NCBI GenBank assembly: GCA_012512355.1 | Contig: JAAZEI010000032.1 | Span: 1 to 7,819, forward strand | DNA from: Clostridiales bacterium | Lineage (GTDB): Bacteria > Bacillota > Clostridia > Christensenellales > Aristaeellaceae | Reading direction: 5' to 3' | Length of the DNA stretch: 7,819 nt | Shown: one piece after another, positions 5,926 to 7,819 of the stretch | Layout: every line of letters begins with the position of its first letter | Position numbering within the stretch: position 1 is the first letter of the stretch | Position numbers and translations under genes: made by a program | The notes under the pieces: generated by a model | The model's database searches: none | Told to the model about the DNA's origin: nothing | What the model saw: only the letters and a program-made list of their open reading frames with translations

Positions 5926-6888
5926 TTGAAAAAACTGACTATTTTCCTGGCATTGATTATGGTATTTGGGTTGTTACCTCTATCTGCGCCAGCGCAGGCT
6001 GCGCCGCCGGTGCGTGTCTGGGGGCTGATCGGCCCCACCGGCATGAGCCTGGCCCCGCTGATGGCTGAGCAGGATCCCGCATATGAGTACCAGCTGGCTG
6101 CTGCCCCCGAAGAGCTGGTGGGCACAGTGGTATCGGGCAATTACGACATCGCTGCTCTGCCGACCAATCTGGCCGCAGTTCTTTACCAAAAAACCAAGGG
6201 ACAATTACAGATGTTGGCCATCAACACGCTGGGCGTATTGTATGTGCTTGAAAAGGGAGAGAGCCTCCAGTCACTTGAGGATTTGAGCGGCAAGACACTG
6301 ACACTTTCAGGGCAGGGCGCTGTGCCCGAATATGTTATTAACTTTGTTTTGAAGGCCAGCGGCATCGTTGACGCAAAGCTTGACTACAAATCAGAGCACA
6401 ATGAAGTATCCACTCTCGCTGCCAGCGGCCTGGCCAACATAGTGATGCTGCCCCAGCCCATGGTGACGGCTCTGATGCTCAAAGACCCGAGTTTTCGTAT
6501 CGCGCTGGATATAACCCAGGAGTTTTCCAAAGCAGCCGAGCTATCTGGTCTTGGCGATGCCATCCTCTCCATGGGCTGTCTGGTTGTCAGAAGCGAGTTT
6601 GCCAAAGAGCAGCCTGAAGCATTGGCTCGTTTTATGGAGCTTTATGAAGCATCAGTCGATTATGTCAATGAGCAGCCTGAGCTTGCTGCCCGAGACATTG
6701 TAGCTGCAGGCATCCTGCCCAGCGAAGTTATAGCAGAAAAAGCCATCCCCTTGAGCAACATTGTTTATATTGCAGGTGATGAGATGAAACCTCTATTGGA
6801 TCCCTTCTTCGAGATATTGTTCAAAGCCAACCCGGCTTCTGTCGGAGGCGCTTTGCCTGATGATCATTTTTATTATCGCGCAGAGTAA
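5926..6888 (+). CDS. NMT1/SsuA-like ABC transporter solute-binding protein (orphan)
   Basis: This 320-residue exported protein belongs to the type 2 binding-protein fold (ThiY/SsuA/TauA-like, COG0715) that delivers small molecules to ABC importers. The TTG at 5926 is preferred because GGAGG (5913-5917) lies 8 bases upstream and the protein then opens with a classic signal peptide, MKKLTIFLALIMVFGLLPLS, cleaved after AQA at residue 25. GTG codons at 5911 and 5920 precede or crowd that site. Mature segments include GPTGMSLAPLM, VSGNYDIAALPTNLAAVLY (supply-side lobe) and LSGQGAVPEYVINFVL, which I recall from a clostridial nitrate/sulfonate/taurine-type subgroup. It has no lipobox cysteine, unusual for a Gram-positive binding protein. 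No permease or ATPase gene is adjacent: deoC is 36 bp upstream and a convergent gene lies downstream. The ligand cannot be read from sequence. Confidence 0.87.
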   Translation: MKKLTIFLALIMVFGLLPLSAPAQAAPPVRVWGLIGPTGMSLAPLMAEQDPAYEYQLAAAPEELVGTVVSGNYDIAALPTNLAAVLYQKTKGQLQMLAINTLGVLYVLEKGESLQSLEDLSGKTLTLSGQGAVPEYVINFVLKASGIVDAKLDYKSEHNEVSTLAASGLANIVMLPQPMVTALMLKDPSFRIALDITQEFSKAAELSGLGDAILSMGCLVVRSEFAKEQPEALARFMELYEASVDYVNEQPELAARDIVAAGILPSEVIAEKAIPLSNIVYIAGDEMKPLLDPFFEILFKANPASVGGALPDDHFYYRAE

Positions 6889-6901
6889 ACAGCAGATAGA
6901 T

Positions 6902-6941
6902 AGCAAAAGCGTACCGAGTCATCACCCGGTACGCTTTTGCT
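6902..6941. terminator. Bidirectional terminator between the binding protein and the SDR gene
   Basis: A perfect stem of about 15 bp, AGCAAAAGCGTACCG against CGGTACGCTTTTGCT, encloses a 10-base loop and is followed by TT on the plus strand. It lies 13 bases past the plus-strand stop and 17 bases past the stop of the converging minus-strand gene. The U-run outside the stem is short, so the A/T-rich arms may supply the release signal. Confidence 0.8.
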
Positions 6942-6958
6942 TTGGAAGGCTGAACAAA

Positions 6959-7675
6959 TTATAAAACAAGGCCTCCATCGACTCCCAGTACCTGTCCTGT
7001 GATGAAAGAAGCCTTTTCGCTTGTTAAAAAGAGCGCAGCATCCCGGATATCATCTGCCCTTCCCAATCGCTGCAGGGGGGTGGACGTGCGTAGAGTTTCT
7101 TTATCCTCCGGGGAGAAGACACTCATCATGCCGGTATCAATGGCGCCCGGCGTCAGGCAATTGACCCGAATGCCGCTGGGCCCATATTCGCAGGCGAGGG
7201 ATCTGGCAAGGCCGATCAAACCTGCCTTTGAGGCGGCATAGGCAGCCTCGCAGCTGGCGCCTTGCAAACCCTGGATGGAGGAGATAAACAGGATGCTGCC
7301 GCAATGCTGCTTGCTCATGAGCAGGAGAGCTTGTTTTGATAGAAGGAAGGCGCTGCGCAGGTTGAGTGCCATGAGTTCATCATAGCTGCAAGTCGGCATA
7401 TCAGTGATAAGCCCTTGCCAGCTGGTGCCGGCGCAAACTATCAGCGCGTCCAGGTGGCCAAGCTGCTGCATGGCTGACTGAAAAAACACCAGAAGACTCT
7501 TTTCATCCCGCAAATCAGCCTGAAAACATAAAGATGAAGTCTCGCGCGCCAGACGCTCGGCTTCTTCTTTTTTCCTGTGATATCCGAAGGCCGTGCGCCA
7601 GCCCTCTTTTGCGTAGCCCTTCACCAAAGCTTGGCCGATGCCGCCTGTGCCGCCTGTAATCAATACTGTTTTCAT
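6959..7675 (-). CDS. Short-chain dehydrogenase/reductase, FabG/YmfI-like
   Basis: This 238-residue cytoplasmic classical SDR is an NAD(P)H-dependent ketone/alcohol oxidoreductase. The start is the ATG ending at 7675, giving MKTVLITGGTGGIG; an upstream in-frame start 15 codons earlier would put an odd extension before the Rossmann strand. A purine-rich AGGGGG precedes the ATG by 4 bases. The cofactor motif TGGTGGIG spans 7-14, and ADLRD near 54 is the usual acidic turn. The NNAG motif is altered to VCAG (80-83). The catalytic tetrad is Asn105, Ser133, Tyr146 and Lys150 (YAASK). The C-terminus GQVLGVDGGLVL is complete. The GASCEAAYAASKAG segment resembles clostridial proteins annotated as EF-P 5-aminopentanone reductase (YmfI), which finishes the EF-P lysine modification in B. 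subtilis; 3-oxoacyl-ACP reductase (FabG) is the main alternative. The gene stands alone. Confidence 0.92.
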   Translation of the reverse strand: MKTVLITGGTGGIGQALVKGYAKEGWRTAFGYHRKKEEAERLARETSSLCFQADLRDEKSLLVFFQSAMQQLGHLDALIVCAGTSWQGLITDMPTCSYDELMALNLRSAFLLSKQALLLMSKQHCGSILFISSIQGLQGASCEAAYAASKAGLIGLARSLACEYGPSGIRVNCLTPGAIDTGMMSVFSPEDKETLRTSTPLQRLGRADDIRDAALFLTSEKASFITGQVLGVDGGLVL

Positions 7676-7694
7676 CCTGCCCCCTATTATGACT

Positions 7695-7712
7695 ATAGTG
7701 TTTTTACAGTAT
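7695..7712. promoter_or_regulatory. Imperfect inverted repeat overlapping the SDR -10 box
   Basis: On the plus strand ATAGTGT and ACAGTAT are separated by TTTT; the arms match at 6 of 7 positions. The site covers most of the minus-strand -10 box and the presumed start point, where a repressor would act. It matches no operator I can name, and a short repeat like this may be chance. Confidence 0.2.
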
Positions 7713-7736
7713 AATGACAAAGAAGCACTGCGTCAA
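7708..7736 (-). promoter_or_regulatory. Promoter of the SDR gene (minus strand)
   Basis: On the minus strand, TTGACG (-35, 7731-7736) and TATACT (-10, 7708-7713) are separated by 17 bp, each one base off consensus. Transcription would start about 25 bases before the ATG at 7675. Unlike the other promoters here it lacks the TGn extension. Confidence 0.75.
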
Positions 7737-7813
7737 AATTTTCTGGCGTCTGCTTGACGTGCTATCATTATTTTAAGCTTTTGAGACTTTGGAATAAATC
7801 TATTGGGGTGCTT

Positions 7814-7819
7814 ATGGAC
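7814..7819 (+). CDS. Possible start of a divergent gene at the right edge (partial)
   Basis: An ATG at 7814 follows a GGGGTG run (7805-7810) and lies divergent from the SDR gene. Only two codons (ATG GAC) are in the window, so neither reality nor identity can be judged. A TGC-TATCAT extended -10-like site (7760-7768) precedes it without a proper -35. Confidence 0.3.

Noticed and set aside
7754..7779. Plus-strand promoter TTGACG with TAAGCT for the right-edge gene
   Set aside because: The spacer is only 14 bp and the -10 is poor; the alternative TATCAT at 7763 lacks a -35.

Overview
The window reads as an ordinary chromosomal stretch of an anaerobic Gram-positive bacterium, most likely a member of Bacillota, class Clostridia. 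The reasons are an oxygen-sensitive class III ribonucleotide reductase with its radical-SAM activase, strong AGGAGG-type ribosome binding sites, short intrinsic terminators, SigA-type promoters, and an obg-yhbY pair of Firmicutes type. No mobile element, CRISPR array, tRNA or rRNA was seen. Nearly all of the sequence is accounted for by conserved genes, and no stretch over 300 bases lacks a gene.

Layout. Positions 2-349 (+) are the C-terminal end of the ribosome-assembly GTPase Obg. They are followed by yhbY (522-812, +), which has its own extended -10 promoter and a leader with competing RNA stems, and then a palindromic terminator. Next comes the class III RNR operon nrdD-nrdG (1030-3867, +) behind a strong promoter; two NrdR-box-like sites exactly 32 bp apart lie upstream. 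A bidirectional terminator (3885-3920) separates it from two minus-strand genes: a small zinc-ribbon plus DUF2007-like protein (3948-4286) and a compact formate/nitrite-family channel (4443-5075). The channel gene is divergent from deoC (5209-5889, +), and the two promoters appear to share one -35 region. deoC is followed at 36 bp by an NMT1/SsuA-like periplasmic-type solute-binding protein (5926-6888) with no transporter partner in view. A second bidirectional hairpin (6902-6941) separates it from a minus-strand short-chain dehydrogenase (6959-7675), possibly the EF-P 5-aminopentanone reductase YmfI. A further plus-strand gene may begin at the right edge.

How the genes may work together. NrdD makes deoxyribonucleotides anaerobically and NrdG installs its glycyl radical. 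Some NrdD enzymes take their electrons from formate, so a formate-family channel two genes away could supply or export that substrate. DeoC breaks down deoxyribose 5-phosphate, so the middle of the window has a deoxynucleotide theme. This link is inferred from gene order and is not proven by the sequence.

No clearly new system was found. The points most worth checking are the candidate NrdR sites, the compact divergent FNT channel beside nrdDG, the shared -35 promoter pair, the orphan non-lipidated binding protein, and the yhbY leader.
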